From Paenibacillus chibensis (GTDB lineage: Bacteria > Bacillota > Bacilli > Paenibacillales > Paenibacillaceae), in NCBI RefSeq assembly GCF_004001045.1, contig NZ_BIMK01000010.1, positions 1 through 64,000 on the forward strand: a stretch of DNA of 64,000 bases. The letters run 5' to 3'. The position numbers and the translations under genes were made by a program. This document shows positions 34,954 to 43,200 of the stretch, in pieces (position 1 is the stretch's first letter; every line of letters begins with the position of its first letter). The notes under the pieces were generated by a model. It saw nothing but the letters and a program-made list of their open reading frames with translations, searched no databases and was not told the origin of the DNA.

Positions 34954-36432
34954 TAACCATCCGGAACCTTTTGCTCATAACAACGAAACCATAGATAAAG
35001 CGGTCTTAGAACAATATTATGCGAACTGCCAGGATGTGGTTCTGCATCCGTTCTTCGTGGGATCGGGGGAGCATAAGCAAACGATTGTACTGCTGTACTG
35101 CGAAGGCATGTCCGACGCGGAACAGATCAATCAATTCGTGCTTCCCCGTCTTGAAAAAATGTATGGGAAAACGGGTTTCTCCAATGTTCAGGATGTTGAA
35201 GATTGCCAGTATATCCCCCTCAACCGCCTGAATGCCGATAAACTGCTGAAAGAGCTTGATTCAAAGATTTTCGGTGGCATGCTGGTCGTTTTCTTTCAGG
35301 AACTCCGCGCCTTTTTCACCATGGACGTCAGCAAGCAGCCCAATCGGACTCCGGAGGAGTCCTCGACCGAATCTTCCGTTAAAGGCCCGCATGACGGCTT
35401 TACCGAGTCGCTCACCACCAATGTGGCCCTGGTCCGGAAGCGGCTCCGTTCGCAATCCTTTTGCGTGGAAAATTTTGTGCTGTCCGAACGGGGCCAAACC
35501 AAGGTTTCCCTGCTGTATATTCAAGACATCATCAATCCGGATATCGTTACCGAGATTCGTGGCCGCCTGCGCAATTATGAGGGCGATGCCATCATCGGTA
35601 CGTCGCAAATCGAGAATTTGGTTCAGGGTAAGCTTAAAAGCATTTTCCCCCTGACCGATTACATCGGCAGACCCGATTATGTAGCGGACAGCATCCTCAG
35701 CGGAAGATTCGCAATTCTTTTCGACGGTTCCCCCATGGCTATTATTGCTCCCATTACGCTGACGTCCCAGATTAAATCGCCGGAAGATACCAATATGCCC
35801 TTCCATATCGTATCGGTCCAAAGGATCATGCGTTTGGCCGGGCTGGTGATCGCTCTTTTTTTGCCTGGCTTTTATATCGCCTTGACCAGCTATAATATCG
35901 AACAGGTTCCTACGCCTTTACTGGCTACCATCATGAATTCCCGCACAGGCCTGCCGATGTCAATCCCGCTCGAGGCGTTCGTGATGCTGTTCCTGTTCGA
36001 GGTATTCCACGAGGCCGGGATCAGGCTCCCCAATCGGTTGGACAAACGATCACGGTCGTGGGCGGCCTCATCGTCGGCGATGCGGCCATTCGGGCAGGCA
36101 TCACCTCTCCCACCATGATCGTCATGGTCGCGGTAACGATTATCGCCACCTTTACGCTGGTCAATCAGGTGCTGGCTGGAACGACGGCCCTTGTCAGGCT
36201 GTATGTACTCCTATTATCCTCGTTTCTCGGCATGTTCGGTTTTTTCATTGCCGTGTTCACACTCGTGGTACATCTGGCCACTCTCGAAAGCTATGGGGTT
36301 CCTTATCTGGCCCCCATTTCTCCTTATATCGCCCGGGATGTATCGCAGGGCTTATTCCGTAAGCCGGTCAAAGACATGTTCCGCCGCCCGAAAGTACTGC
36401 GCACCAAGGACTCTACCCGTAAAGGAGGCTAA
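34943..36432 (+). pseudogene. Spore germinant receptor A subunit (GerAA family), operon 2, with a -1 frameshift
   Basis: The reading frame from ATG 34943 matches the intact A subunit of operon 1 up to EAGIRLP (residue 363), then diverges into an unrelated tail ending at 36118. The homologous continuation (QSVGQTITVVGGLIVGDAAIRAG onward) lies in the -1 frame to 36432. The break is at the four-C run 36028-36031: one more C would give a 496-residue product of normal length. As written, the last membrane segments would be lost. Either a pseudogene, a phase-variable or slippage site, or a sequencing error. The four C also allow the Pro-tRNA to slip back one base onto CCC. The partner genes are intact. 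Confidence 0.88.
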
Positions 36433-36437
36433 GCGGC

Positions 36438-37568
36438 ATGAAGGCAGTTTACGTTCTGATCCTTCGCATGTTTCTGCTGACGGGCTGCTGGGACCAGAAG
36501 TCGGTTCAGGATATGAACATCGTGACGGCCATTGGCATCGATTATAAAGACGGCCTGTATACCATGTATGGCAAACTGACGGATTTCAGCGCAGTTTCCA
36601 CGACAGAGAATGGCGGGAACAAAAGCAACAAAACCTCCTGGGTCGGAAAGGGCATGGGGAAAACCGTCAATCTCGCCTTTTACGATTTGTATCCTTCCGC
36701 CCAGCACCAAACGTTGTGGACCCATGTCAAATCCATCGTTCTGTCCGAGTCCGCGCTTGCGAATTTAACCGACATTACCGAAGAGCTTCTGCGTTCAAGG
36801 GATCTGCGCTACACCCCCTGGGTTTATGGAACCAAAGATAAGATCGAGGATATTTTCAACGCCGATACGACCTTTAACCAATCGCCGCTTATGCTGGAAA
36901 TGTTTGAGCCCAGAGAGGTGTACAAGCAGCGTTCCGGGATTGAGCCCATCCGATTGCAGAAGCTGATGAATGCGGTTCGAGAGCCGGCCTCAACGGTCCT
37001 GCTTCCGGAAATTTCCCTTTCGTCTAGGCACTGGTCCACGAATCAAAAGAACAATCCCATGATGCAGCTTAAAGGCGTATTTGCCATTCACAGAGGTGCC
37101 AGCGAAGGCTGGCTTCCGGAAGCGGACATGAACGGAGCCCGGCTGCTCACTTTCTCGCATATAAACCGCTTTCCGCTCAATTTGGACGCCTCCAAAGGCA
37201 CCCCCGCATCGCTAAATCTTTACAATCCGAGTTCATCGTATTCGATGCACCTGGAAAACGGTAAAATCATTTTCAACGCTCGTGCAACGATACACGCGAA
37301 TATTACCGAGTCCAGCTGGAAAAAGGGACTTGACGTGAAGCAGATGAAAGCGAAAGCAGAGCAAAAGCTGATGCGCGACATTTACGAGGATTTCGACAAG
37401 GCGCAGAGAAAAGGGATTGACCTGTACCATTTTGAAGAATGGTTGTACCGTCATCACTATGAGATATGGAAGCAAAAAAGCAGCGGCGGCCCGCTGCTTC
37501 AGAATGTACATCTCGGCGATGTAAAGGTGAAGGTCATGATCGACCACTCCAACACCTATAAAATGTAA
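36438..37568 (+). CDS. Spore germinant receptor C subunit, lipoprotein (GerAC family), operon 2
   Basis: A 376-residue lipoprotein whose signal peptide ends in LLTGC (Cys about residue 17), followed by CWDQKSVQDMNIVTAIGIDYKDGLY, the same block as in the C subunit of operon 1. It has the size of the three-domain GerAC proteins. Start: ATG eight bases after AAAGGAGG. It is intact even though the upstream A gene is broken. It converges on the SnoaL-like gene with only ten bases between them and no visible terminator, so the transcripts may overlap. Confidence 0.94.
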   Translation: MKAVYVLILRMFLLTGCWDQKSVQDMNIVTAIGIDYKDGLYTMYGKLTDFSAVSTTENGGNKSNKTSWVGKGMGKTVNLAFYDLYPSAQHQTLWTHVKSIVLSESALANLTDITEELLRSRDLRYTPWVYGTKDKIEDIFNADTTFNQSPLMLEMFEPREVYKQRSGIEPIRLQKLMNAVREPASTVLLPEISLSSRHWSTNQKNNPMMQLKGVFAIHRGASEGWLPEADMNGARLLTFSHINRFPLNLDASKGTPASLNLYNPSSSYSMHLENGKIIFNARATIHANITESSWKKGLDVKQMKAKAEQKLMRDIYEDFDKAQRKGIDLYHFEEWLYRHHYEIWKQKSSGGPLLQNVHLGDVKVKVMIDHSNTYKM

Positions 37569-37578
37569 GGCTTGCCTT

Positions 37579-37956
37579 CTACTTCTTATCCATGTCGCTG
37601 CGGCCCCAGTACGCCTTCATGCTGGTGATCAGACCGCTTTCGTCAAATTCCATGACTTCAATGACATGAAATACAAGAATCGAGTCCGGCGTCTGCGTCT
37701 CGATGTGTATGGCCATAGCCCCCGAATTGCCGTGCGATCCCCGGATCGGTTCCTCACGGCTTATTCGGGTTTTGCCGTTAACCACCCGGCCGTAAAACTC
37801 CCTGATGGCTGCTTTGCCCCGAATCGGTGCGGTACCTGCGGGATCCTCCAAAACAGCATGCTCTGCGTAAAGAGCTAGAATTCCTTCCAGATCATCCTGG
37901 TTAAAGCAGTCCAAATACGATTGCATTGCCGTCTTGATGTTTTGTTCTGTCAGCAT
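37579..37956 (-). CDS. SnoaL-like / ketosteroid-isomerase-fold protein
   Basis: A 125-residue cone-fold (NTF2-like) protein with the pattern of the SnoaL/steroid delta-isomerase group: MQSYLDCFNQDDLEGILALYAEHAVLEDPAGTAPIRGKAAIREFYGRV. Such proteins are isomerases, cyclases or binding proteins; the chemistry here is not known. Start: ATG after GAAGGAGG. It is a single gene whose 3' end faces germinant operon 2. Confidence 0.88.
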   Translation of the reverse strand: MLTEQNIKTAMQSYLDCFNQDDLEGILALYAEHAVLEDPAGTAPIRGKAAIREFYGRVVNGKTRISREEPIRGSHGNSGAMAIHIETQTPDSILVFHVIEVMEFDESGLITSMKAYWGRSDMDKK

Positions 37957-38072
37957 ATCGCTTCCTCCTTCTGCACGATGGAATCCCTGTTTAGAATGAA
38001 CACTGTGAACCCATTTTATTATTTACCCTTCCTCCTTCCCATGTCAAACAACCCGTTCAATAGGCTGTAGTG

Positions 38073-38142
38073 AAGCGGTGGCCGCTTTACAGAAGCCCTC
38101 AATCACGCTAAGGTTATATATTGAGGCCAATTCCTGATTGGC
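38073..38142 (+). other. Three consecutive hairpins in the leader of mqnB
   Basis: Within 70 bases before mqnB are three perfect stems: AAGCGG/CCGCTT (38073-38087), CCTCAAT/ATTGAGG (38097-38126, loop 16) and GCCAAT/ATTGGC (38126-38142). None is followed by a T run in the mqnB direction. They could form a structured 5' leader; the function is unknown. Confidence 0.4.
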
Positions 38143-38187
38143 AAAAAGGTAGAGAGAATAACAGCTTTTGAAAGGAGAAGATGTCTT

Positions 38188-38889
38188 GTGAAGTCTGACA
38201 TGGACACAGGCGGAACGTCGTCTCATCGGAGTATCTCCCCCTCTGGACGCGTGCTCATCATGACCGCTGTGGAAGCGGAGCAGCAGGCCGTTCTGCGCGG
38301 AATCGGCGACTCGGATATATTTGATGTGTGCCTGGCCGGGTTCGGCCCGGCATCGGCCGCAGCCCGGACGGCAGCCGCTCTGTCCGCCGGCGATTATGCG
38401 CTGGTCATCAGTGCCGGTATCGGCGGCGGCTTCCCCGGCAAGGCGGAGATCGGGTCGATCGTCGTCGCAAGCCGGATGATCGTGGCGGATCTAGGGGCCG
38501 AAACCCCGGACGGGTTTCTCAGCGTGGACGAGCTCGGTTTCGGCAGCTCTGTTATCGTTCCTGATGAGAGAATTGTACAAGCCCTGGTCGAAAAGATGAA
38601 ATCCTCGGATATCCCCGTACATTCCGGCTCCATCCTGACCGTTACGACGGGTACCGGTTCTGCGGAGACCACGGCCGCATTGACTGCTCGCTGCAGCGAT
38701 GCGGCGGCGGAAGGCATGGAAGGCTTCGGCGTCGCAACAGCCGCGGGCCTGTGGGATATTCCCGTTCTAGAAATACGCACCATTTCCAACGCCGTCGGTC
38801 CGCGAGACCGCTCAGCCTGGAGGATGAAAGAGGCATTCGCGGCGCTTGAGGCCGCCGCGGCAATGATAAGGAGGTTGTTTACAGAATGA
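38188..38889 (+). CDS. mqnB: Futalosine hydrolase
   Basis: A 233-residue nucleoside-phosphorylase-fold enzyme that splits futalosine to dehypoxanthine futalosine in the futalosine route to menaquinone. The family pattern is clear: VLIMTAVEAEQQAV, the SAGIGGGFPGKAEIGSIVVAS block, AAEGMEGFGVATAA with the base/ribose-contacting residues, and EIRTISNAVGPRDRSAW. The N-terminal 20 residues before GRVLIMT are an extra hydrophilic tail. Start: GTG after AAAGGAGAAG. It overlaps mqnD by four bases (ATGA), so the two are translationally coupled. Confidence 0.94.
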   Translation: MKSDMDTGGTSSHRSISPSGRVLIMTAVEAEQQAVLRGIGDSDIFDVCLAGFGPASAAARTAAALSAGDYALVISAGIGGGFPGKAEIGSIVVASRMIVADLGAETPDGFLSVDELGFGSSVIVPDERIVQALVEKMKSSDIPVHSGSILTVTTGTGSAETTAALTARCSDAAAEGMEGFGVATAAGLWDIPVLEIRTISNAVGPRDRSAWRMKEAFAALEAAAAMIRRLFTE

Positions 38890-39734
38890 AAATTGCATTT
38901 TCCCCCTGTCCCAATGACACGTTCGTATTCCATGCCTGGACGCATGGACTGATTCCGGATGCGCCGGAGCTTGATGTCACGTATGCCGATATCGATATTA
39001 CGAATCATCTCGCCGCCGAGGAAGACAGCGGCTACGATGTTCTGAAAATTTCGTATGCGGCCCTCCCCTGGGTTCTGGACCGCTATGCGCTCCTGCCGTG
39101 CGGCGGCGCCCTCGGCCGGGGCTGCGGCCCGCTGGTGCTGGCAGCCGGAGGCGACCAGGCTCCGCAGGACCCATCCGCCCTGTCCGGACGCCGCGTAGCC
39201 GTTCCAAGCGAACGGTCAACAGCGTATCTCTTGTTCCGGCTGTGGGCAGCACAGAACGTTCCAGGCGGCGTCGGAGAGATTGTGGTGATGCCATTCGATC
39301 AGATCATGCCTGCCGTCCGTGACGGAAAAATCGATGCCGGCCTTGTCATCCACGAAGCCAGATTTACCTATCCGGAATACGGATTAACGCTGATGGCCGA
39401 TCTGGGCAGCTGGTGGGAGCAGGACACGGGGCTCCCAATTCCGCTCGGTGCCATCATCGCCAAACGGACGCTTGATCTCAAGGCTATTACGGAATGGACG
39501 CAGGCATCCGTCGAATATGCGTGGGCGCATCCGGATGCTTCCCGCGGCTATGTTCTGGAGCATGCACAGGAAATGGATCCTAAAGTGGCTGATGCCCACA
39601 TTAATCTTTACGTCAACAGCTTTACAGCCAATTTAGGCGAAGACGGGTACGCTGCGATCATCTCCCTGCTCACCCGCGCCGCGGATGAAGGACTTGTCCC
39701 TAGGGTTGATCCCCAAATGCTAATGCTTCCATAA
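38886..39734 (+). CDS. mqnD: 1,4-dihydroxy-6-naphthoate synthase
   Basis: A 282-residue periplasmic-binding-protein-fold enzyme of the futalosine pathway, which converts cyclic dehypoxanthine futalosine to dihydroxynaphthoate. The signature opening is KIAFSPCPNDTFVFHAWTHGL; VLKISYAALPWVL and IHEARFTYPEYGL also fit MqnD. MqnA proteins share the fold but differ in this opening. Start: ATG preceded by AAGGAGG inside the mqnB end. Other pathway genes (mqnA, mqnC, mqnE) are not in the window and should lie elsewhere. A terminator follows. Confidence 0.94.
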   Translation: MKIAFSPCPNDTFVFHAWTHGLIPDAPELDVTYADIDITNHLAAEEDSGYDVLKISYAALPWVLDRYALLPCGGALGRGCGPLVLAAGGDQAPQDPSALSGRRVAVPSERSTAYLLFRLWAAQNVPGGVGEIVVMPFDQIMPAVRDGKIDAGLVIHEARFTYPEYGLTLMADLGSWWEQDTGLPIPLGAIIAKRTLDLKAITEWTQASVEYAWAHPDASRGYVLEHAQEMDPKVADAHINLYVNSFTANLGEDGYAAIISLLTRAADEGLVPRVDPQMLMLP

Positions 39735-39743
39735 GAAAACAAC

Positions 39744-39776
39744 AACCCCCTTTTCGTAGTCATCGAAAAGGGGGTT
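39744..39776 (+). terminator. Terminator of mqnB-mqnD, facing malic enzyme
   Basis: AACCCCCTTTTCG (39744-39756) pairs with CGAAAAGGGGGTT (39764-39776), followed by a short pyrimidine tract. Confidence 0.8.
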
Positions 39777-39806
39777 CTCTTTGAGTTCATTTTCGGCGTG
39801 GTATGA

Positions 39807-41210
39807 TTAACGGAAATCCTTTGGGATTCTCCGGGCAACGCCTGTCAGGATCGCAGCTTGTACAACCGCTTTGCGGACCTCGACGACGACCTGTTCATTA
39901 AAAATGCTCGGGATAATGTACAGCTCGTTCAATTCCCCGCCTGTAACGACCGATGCGATGGCGCGGGCAGCAGCCAGCTTCATCGGCTCATTGATGCAGC
40001 GGGCCCGGCAATCGAGCGCCCCCCGGAACAAGCCCGGAAACACAAGGACGTTGTTAATCTGGTTCGGATAGTCGCTTCGGCCTGTCGCATATACCCGTGC
40101 ATGAGGCAGGGCCTCCTCAGGCGAAACCTCCGGATGCGGGTTGGCCATCGCGAACACGATCGGATCCGGCCCCATGCCCCGGATATCCTCGCCGTTCAGC
40201 AAATTGCCGCGGGATACCCCAATGAACACATCGGCACCACGAATGACTTCCTTCAACGCTCCTTCGTTTGCTTCGACCTGATGCTGATCTGCCAGCCACT
40301 GCCACATCGGATGCGAGTAGCTTCCGCCTCTTACGATGGCCCCTTCGCGATCTACAGGAACGAGCTTGGTCACGCCTGCGCTAAGCAGCATTTTACAGAT
40401 GGATACGCCAGCTGCGCCAACGCCGTTAACGACGACGCGTATGTTTTCAATCCGTTTGTTGACGACTTTCAGTGCGTTCAGCAGTCCGGCAATGACAACG
40501 ACGGCGGTACCGTGCTGGTCATCATGGAAAACCGGTATGTCCAGCTCCTCTGTCAGCCGCTGCTCGATTTCGAAGCAGCGAGGGGAGCTGATATCTTCCA
40601 AATTGATGCCGCCAAATATCGGGCTCATGGCTTTGATCGTCCGGATCAGCTCTTCCGTATCATGGGTATCCAGACAGATCGGGAAAGCATCCACATCTGC
40701 AAGCTGCTTGAACAGCATCGCTTTGCCCTCCATGACCGGCGCAGCCGCATACGGCCCGATGTCACCCAGTCCCAGTACGGCCGTTCCGTCACTGACGACG
40801 GCAACGGTATTCCGCTTGATCGTAAGCGAATACGCCTTTTCCGGATTCTCATGGATGGCGGTGCACACCTTGGCCACGCCCGGTGTATATACCCGGGACA
40901 GGTCATCCCGGTTTTTGATTGGAAGTGTCGGTTGAATTTTTATTTTGCCGCCCAGATGGACGAGGAAGGTCCGGTCCGAAACGTTGATGAGCTTGATGCC
41001 TTCCTTTTGCTTCAAGGATTCGACGACCTTGCTTTCTTCCGTATCCGCCACTTCTACCGTGATGTCCCTTACGGAATAATCCTTACCCGGCCGAATGACG
41101 TCGATGGAAGTGATATCGCCGCCCGAATCGCTGATTGCGGCAGCCACATCCCCGAAGGTGGCCTTTTCATGATTAAGTTCAACGCGCAAAATAATACTTG
41201 TGTTAGCCAT
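39807..41210 (-). CDS. Malic enzyme with N-terminal ACT domain
   Basis: A 467-residue oxidative malate decarboxylase. The first 75 residues are an ACT domain (ILRVELNHEKATFGDVAAAISDSGGDITSIDVI), likely for allosteric control. The malic-enzyme core follows: YTPGVAKVC (catalytic Tyr), DGTAVLGLGDIGP with the malate/metal region, FHDDQHGTAVVVIAGLLNAL, the NAD(P)-binding VVNGVGAAGVSICKMLL and MANPHPEVSPEEA. It corresponds to the ACT-containing group of B. subtilis YtsJ-type enzymes. It makes pyruvate and CO2 from malate with NAD(P)+; cofactor preference is not certain. Start: ATG after AGGGGGAAGC. Monocistronic. Confidence 0.95.
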   Translation of the reverse strand: MANTSIILRVELNHEKATFGDVAAAISDSGGDITSIDVIRPGKDYSVRDITVEVADTEESKVVESLKQKEGIKLINVSDRTFLVHLGGKIKIQPTLPIKNRDDLSRVYTPGVAKVCTAIHENPEKAYSLTIKRNTVAVVSDGTAVLGLGDIGPYAAAPVMEGKAMLFKQLADVDAFPICLDTHDTEELIRTIKAMSPIFGGINLEDISSPRCFEIEQRLTEELDIPVFHDDQHGTAVVVIAGLLNALKVVNKRIENIRVVVNGVGAAGVSICKMLLSAGVTKLVPVDREGAIVRGGSYSHPMWQWLADQHQVEANEGALKEVIRGADVFIGVSRGNLLNGEDIRGMGPDPIVFAMANPHPEVSPEEALPHARVYATGRSDYPNQINNVLVFPGLFRGALDCRARCINEPMKLAAARAIASVVTGGELNELYIIPSIFNEQVVVEVRKAVVQAAILTGVARRIPKDFR

Positions 41211-41349
41211 GAAGCTTCCCCCTAATATGGTGTAGTTCCTTTGTAACCGATTTCAACACGCACCTATCATAACAGGCGACGGACTTCAAAACAAGCGCCA
41301 TAAGTCTAATCCTTTCCAAGCAGAAGTCCCTGAAATCCCGTCATCCCCG

Positions 41350-41862
41350 TTACGGCGTGCCCGCATGGTGGGCACTCGCTTCCCGTTTGTTCGTTTCATG
41401 TACGCCCATAACGACAGCGATCAATTCATAGCTGTCCAAGCGTTCCGATTCATTCCGGAGACAAAAAGCGCTGGATTCAAACCAGCCACTGATTTTGGCG
41501 AATTGGGCTACCGGAGTCCCGAGCTGATCCGTAATCGTGTACTCCTTGGAGAACGCGGGAGAGAAAATTTCATAGATTCCCCGATCCTCCGTCTCGTACT
41601 CGAACTTCTTGGACAAAAAGCTGATCCGATGCCTCAGAACTCCCAGCAATACGCCATCCGCATTCGAAATCTCCCATTTATTCGAAAAAAACCGGAATTT
41701 ACCGCTGCAGACCAGCCTGCCTTCAGCATCGTGCACATCCAGTGACGAACCGAATGCGCTTTTTAGATCCAGGCTTCCGGCAGGCTCCTGATGTACGTCC
41801 ACGATTTCCGTGTAACCGGCGTTGAAGAAGTTATCTTTAAAATACAGTTCCAGCTTGGACAC
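41350..41862 (-). CDS. LURP-one / Tubby-C-like beta-barrel protein (YxjI-type)
   Basis: A 170-residue soluble protein with the beta-strand pattern of the LURP-one-related family, known in bacteria as YxjI-like proteins and in eukaryotes as Tubby C-terminal or scramblase-like folds: KLELYFKDNFF, DLKSAFGSSLDVHDAEGRLVCSG, WEISNADGVLLGVL, YEIFSPAFSKEYTITDQLGTPVAQFAK. Function unknown; lipid-facing roles have been suggested for the fold. The start is GTG, with AAGAAGG abutting it, which is close for a normal site. A cytosolic protein with no membrane segment. Monocistronic. Confidence 0.75.
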   Translation of the reverse strand: MSKLELYFKDNFFNAGYTEIVDVHQEPAGSLDLKSAFGSSLDVHDAEGRLVCSGKFRFFSNKWEISNADGVLLGVLRHRISFLSKKFEYETEDRGIYEIFSPAFSKEYTITDQLGTPVAQFAKISGWFESSAFCLRNESERLDSYELIAVVMGVHETNKREASAHHAGTP

Positions 41863-41907
41863 CTTCTTTCATCGATTTTTTCTTCTGTTTATCGTGCGGG
41901 AATAAGA

Positions 41908-41938
41908 AAGCCATGGACAAATAATACATCCATGGCTT
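41908..41938 (-). terminator. Terminator of the double-GNAT gene
   Basis: AAGCCATGGA (41908-41917), loop of 11, TCCATGGCTT (41929-41938). On the minus strand it is followed by CTTATT. It lies 110 bases past the GNAT stop. Confidence 0.6.
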
Positions 41939-42047
41939 ATGTTCATGCAAACTTTGCATTTTGGGTAGGGAACCGATCAACGTATGCACGTACAACCGTT
42001 CAATTTAACAATAGTATATATTATTTTCATAATCTTTTCCATATAAA

Positions 42048-42938
42048 TCACAAGCCATTTAACACATATTTCATATGTACCTGATTGACCGCGGGCGTGA
42101 ACCCGGCTTCTTCCAAAATACGTACGAGCGCGTGCTCGGACAATGGCAGATTTACGGTGCGGCGCACTACTTTTTTATCCAGTGGAGCATACACTTGTGA
42201 CAACAGCGCTTTTAACAGCCCGGGGGCGTCCGCTTCCGGAGCGTGAACGGCGCGGCATTGGAAAAGGGCTGTCGAGCTGTGTTCACCCTGCGCATCGAAT
42301 ACTCTTTTGAACAGGGCATAGCCCGCAATTTCCCCTCTGTCATCCGTCGCCACAACAGATTGGCCATTCACGATGTTCTCCCAATGTGTCTGCCAAGGCA
42401 TGTTTCCGACCGGGAGCTGCAAATGCTGTATATCTTGAGGCAAACCGAATGTGAACGTATATCCAGGAGCAGCATCCATTGCAAACGCCTCTGGTGCAAG
42501 GCCTTCCTTCTGCTCATAGAATCTCAGCTTGTCGATGAGCTCGTATCCCATTTTGGTATACAGCTTGATCGCCGGTTCATTTTCGCTCAGCGCTTCCAGA
42601 AGAGCTATCTCTGCCCCCTTTTCCCGGTACACATCCAGCGCCGCACCAATCAGCTGCTTCCCGTGTCCTTTTCCGCGGTATTCGGGAATAATGCCCGTGC
42701 CTCCGTTCCATGCCGTCAGACGCCCATCCACCATGCGGAAGCCGTTCATGACGAAGCCGATCGGCTTATCCAAGTCGCAAAGGACGATGGATGATTCCAT
42801 TGACAAGTGATTTTCCGGAATTCTTCTTATAAAAGCATCCATGCTCATCGTTAGGTCCGATGCGTAACCCTTAAAGCCTTCATTCCACAGCTCCGTAAGC
42901 TCTGTAGCCGTAAATTCGGTGAATCTTTTGATCTGCAT
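42048..42938 (-). CDS. GNAT-family N-acetyltransferase with two GNAT halves
   Basis: A 296-residue protein. The first 150 residues are a complete GNAT domain: GIIPEYRGKGHGKQLIGAALDVYREKG carries the Q/R-x-x-G-x-G/A acetyl-CoA loop as RGKGHGK, and ENEPAIKLYTKMGYEL the C-terminal strand. The second half (about 165-296) is a degenerate GNAT-like domain ending in LVRILEEAGFTPAVNQVHMKYVL. Two-domain proteins of this type are common in Bacilli; substrates are mostly unknown. Start: ATG after GGAGGAGAATC. Monocistronic. Confidence 0.9.
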   Translation of the reverse strand: MQIKRFTEFTATELTELWNEGFKGYASDLTMSMDAFIRRIPENHLSMESSIVLCDLDKPIGFVMNGFRMVDGRLTAWNGGTGIIPEYRGKGHGKQLIGAALDVYREKGAEIALLEALSENEPAIKLYTKMGYELIDKLRFYEQKEGLAPEAFAMDAAPGYTFTFGLPQDIQHLQLPVGNMPWQTHWENIVNGQSVVATDDRGEIAGYALFKRVFDAQGEHSSTALFQCRAVHAPEADAPGLLKALLSQVYAPLDKKVVRRTVNLPLSEHALVRILEEAGFTPAVNQVHMKYVLNGL

Positions 42939-43107
42939 AATAAGTGATTCTCCTCCCGGAAAAAGAAATAAATGGCATTACCCTCATCATGAACAAAATG
43001 TGAATTGAAAGCAATCATTTTGTAACTTTAACCGGAAATTGTTGTGATAAAGTTAGTTTCTGTGAACTGCTTCATTGATTAAATCATCTGCATGGAGGCA
43101 TCAAGAC

Positions 43108-43200
43108 ATGAACATCATACGCATCATTCCGTTCACTTACATAAAGGGCATAGTGATAAATACTTCCCGCTATGAAAGCAGGGTTTGTCCATATGTCTAG
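43108..43200 (+). CDS. 30-codon leader ORF overlapping the OatA-like start
   Basis: A small reading frame not previously obvious: ATG 43108, nine bases after a strong GGAGG (43094-43098), runs 30 codons (MNIIRIIPFTYIKGIVINTS and ten more) to TAG 43198-43200. The stop overlaps the first codons of the acyltransferase (ATG 43193), which itself has only a weak binding site. This is the layout of a translationally coupled leader peptide. The peptide is hydrophobic and basic, so it could also be a small membrane peptide. No homologue is known to me. Confidence 0.6.
   Translation: MNIIRIIPFTYIKGIVINTSRYESRVCPYV

Noticed and set aside
39858..41225. 455-codon plus-strand frame opposite malic enzyme
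   Set aside because: Antisense shadow; the malic enzyme frame has all catalytic motifs and a good start.
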